Assembly: GCA_021772215.1 (NCBI GenBank)
Contig: JAJFMK010000148.1
Span: 1-7,157, forward strand
Length of the DNA stretch: 7,157 nucleotides
Source of the DNA: Chlamydiota bacterium
GTDB taxonomy: Bacteria; Chlamydiota; Chlamydiia; Chlamydiales; JAJFMK01
Reading direction: 5' to 3'
A program made the translations under genes and the position numbers. This document shows, piece after piece, positions 5,828 to 7,157 of the stretch. Positions within the stretch are counted from its first letter, which is position 1. Each line of letters begins with the position of its first letter. The notes beneath the pieces are model-generated. The model had not been told where the DNA came from. It saw nothing but the letters and a program-made list of their open reading frames with translations, and made no database searches.

Positions 5828-6991
5828 ATGACAGTAGAAAAACCCGATTTTAAAGGTGTTCGTTACGAATTTTTGATGAGGGGGGAGAGATGCCATAAAA
5901 CTGCTCAGCATGAAACGATTGGGTTGATAGAAACTGTTGAAGGTATACGAGCTCAACGCTTTTTTGCTGGAGCTCCTGTTAAGCAAACTTTAAAAGTAGC
6001 CACCTATAGAGGTTTGCCCATGGCTAATTGTTTGAAAAAACTACATGCAGATGGGCAGTGGGGAGTTTTGGTTACCAATCAAAAGACTCTTTTTATTGGC
6101 CCAGTGCTCGGTTTAAAAGGGGGCGCGAATGGCAGAGAGTTAGAGTTTTTTTTGGGTATGGCTCAAGGAATCCTTGACGCAGGTAACATTCTATTAGATA
6201 ACCCCTTATCTGGAATAAGCCAGATCATGCAAACCTACAGATCCCAGATCAATCTCTATTTTGAAAAAGAGGGTTTTGATGGATTTATCAACTATGTCGG
6301 TTTGGAGGTGGAATTCCGACTTCGTCAACAGTATTTTAACGAAGTTAAAGATAAAATTAATGGTGCAATTGATCAGTTTAAAAATTACGAAGATGGGAAA
6401 GAGTATTTACTGAAGTCTGCAGAAAAATCGCTAACAGAAACAATTCCCACGCTGGAACGTATGATGAACGAAGCGGATGATATTCATATTATGAGATTGC
6501 TTATTCATATTTACTGCTTAACCACCACTTACCTCTTCGAAATTTTTGTAATCGGGTCCTATAAGTATGACCGAGATAACGTACCAATATTCGGAAGGTA
6601 TTTGGAGAAAATTGAAAAAAGCATTTGCAAGTATTTCTTCCATGAGGTTGAGCATTATAAGCAAAATGAGGGATATATAACTTTAGGTAAGGTAATAAGG
6701 TTTGCTGAAGCATTTCGATTGGTTAAAGAAGAAAAGCGCGAGAGATATTTGTGGCAAACTTTTCTTTTTGCAGTCGGTAATAATCTAGAGAATTTAGGTT
6801 ATGAAGAATATAGAAATATGGATTCTCTAGGAAGAGAGAATTTTTCGAACATACTCAATCCGTTTTGTGAATTCTATTATAGCTGGTGTAAAGTTTATAA
6901 TACCTTGTGGAGATTTCATTTCAAAGAAGGGGCTGATCAATCCTGCCATAAAATTTATTGGCCTAAAGGGCTGGACTTACTCGGTGACTAA
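5828..6991 (+). CDS. Protein of unknown function (387 residues), AT-rich orphan
   Basis: I do not recognise a family. The frame is long and uninterrupted, has a ribosome binding site and a TATAAT box, and ends at TAA 6989-6991. Residues 1-65 look like mixed strands and turns. Residues 76-125 (from QWGVLVTNQKTLFIGP to GILDAGNILLDN) look like strands followed by a helix. From about 135 onward the protein is mostly helical and rich in Tyr, Phe, Lys and Glu. The most hydrophobic stretch (about 222-243, MRLLIHIYCLTTTYLFEIF) contains His and Glu and is more likely a buried helix than a membrane span. Seven cysteines (22, 68, 230, 267, 347, 354, 373) form no obvious metal motif. There is no signal peptide. 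The gene is visibly more AT-rich than uvrC, with many ATT, TTT and AAA codons, which suggests an outside origin. No terminator is seen before the uvrC fragment that starts 54 bases downstream. Confidence 0.82.
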   Translation: MTVEKPDFKGVRYEFLMRGERCHKTAQHETIGLIETVEGIRAQRFFAGAPVKQTLKVATYRGLPMANCLKKLHADGQWGVLVTNQKTLFIGPVLGLKGGANGRELEFFLGMAQGILDAGNILLDNPLSGISQIMQTYRSQINLYFEKEGFDGFINYVGLEVEFRLRQQYFNEVKDKINGAIDQFKNYEDGKEYLLKSAEKSLTETIPTLERMMNEADDIHIMRLLIHIYCLTTTYLFEIFVIGSYKYDRDNVPIFGRYLEKIEKSICKYFFHEVEHYKQNEGYITLGKVIRFAEAFRLVKEEKRERYLWQTFLFAVGNNLENLGYEEYRNMDSLGRENFSNILNPFCEFYYSWCKVYNTLWRFHFKEGADQSCHKIYWPKGLDLLGD

Positions 6992-7045
6992 ACATAATAG
7001 TTTCCACGCTGCTCTAATATTTGTTAAAATTCATCAGGCTCTTTT

Positions 7046-7157
7046 ATAGGCCTCATTGCCCTCTCCAAAGATGAGGCGAAGCATACCAAAGGCCTCACTC
7101 AAGAGCGCATATTCCTGCCCGAAAGAAAAGATCCCATCCTCCTCCCTAAACACTCAC
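7046..7157 (+). pseudogene. uvrC: Partial second copy of uvrC (codons 471-507), runs off the window
   Basis: These 112 bases encode IGLIALSKDEAKHTKGL and on to LLPKHS in the frame of UvrC, matching residues 471-507 of the intact gene with one change (Asp472 to Gly). Identity is exact over 7064-7157. The first 18 bases carry four differences, and the two closest to the exact block (7057 and 7063) are silent. Upstream of 7046 the match stops abruptly. The frame has a stop at 7025-7027 and no start codon in between, so this piece lacks the GIY-YIG, UVR and first RNase H motifs and cannot encode a working UvrC. How far it continues to the right is not visible. It may be the 3' remnant left by an insertion, the start of a tandem repeat unit, or a contig-end artefact. 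Confidence 0.88.

Noticed and set aside
6867..7049. Plus-strand 60-residue frame at the end of the 387-residue gene
   Set aside because: Most of it is an out-of-frame reading of that gene; there is no ribosome binding site and no family signal.
5294..7157. Transposon, prophage or CRISPR in the AT-rich region
   Set aside because: No transposase, integrase, terminal inverted repeats, phage genes, tRNA or regularly spaced repeats are visible.

Overview
The window looks like chromosomal DNA of a chlamydia-like (Parachlamydiales-type) intracellular bacterium. The evidence is indirect: the primase C-terminus and a UvrC of about 590 residues lie close together, which recalls the uvrC-mutS-dnaG neighbourhood I remember from Chlamydia, and the lysine-rich style of the proteins fits. 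No single gene proves the assignment, and mutS is absent here.

Layout from left to right. Positions 2-265 hold the 3' end of a gene that is probably dnaG. A strong hairpin (277-313) follows in the short convergent gap. Two minus-strand genes come next: an exported prolyl-oligopeptidase-type serine peptidase (345-2204) and, upstream of it, a small DCC-family (DUF393) CxxC protein (2248-2634), probably co-transcribed. Diverging from these is a family 2 glycosyltransferase (2667-3515), whose stop codon overlaps the start of a complete uvrC (3512-5293) as ATGA. This part is a compact, moderately GC-rich housekeeping region.

Downstream of uvrC the character changes. From about 5294 to 7045 the DNA is visibly more AT-rich and holds two genes I cannot assign. 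One encodes an 84-residue Arg/Pro/Gly-rich basic protein with a strong ribosome binding site and its own terminator. The other encodes a 387-residue protein of unknown family behind a perfect TATAAT box. The last 112 bases (7046-7157) are a second copy of codons 471-507 of uvrC, running off the window edge. The final 94 bases are identical to the intact gene, while the first 18 carry four differences, three at third codon positions.

The most notable feature is therefore a two-gene orphan cassette lying between intact uvrC and a partial uvrC duplicate. It could be an island inserted with duplication of the target gene's 3' part, the start of a tandem repeat of 2,124 bp period, or an assembly effect at a contig end. 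The sequence alone cannot decide between these.
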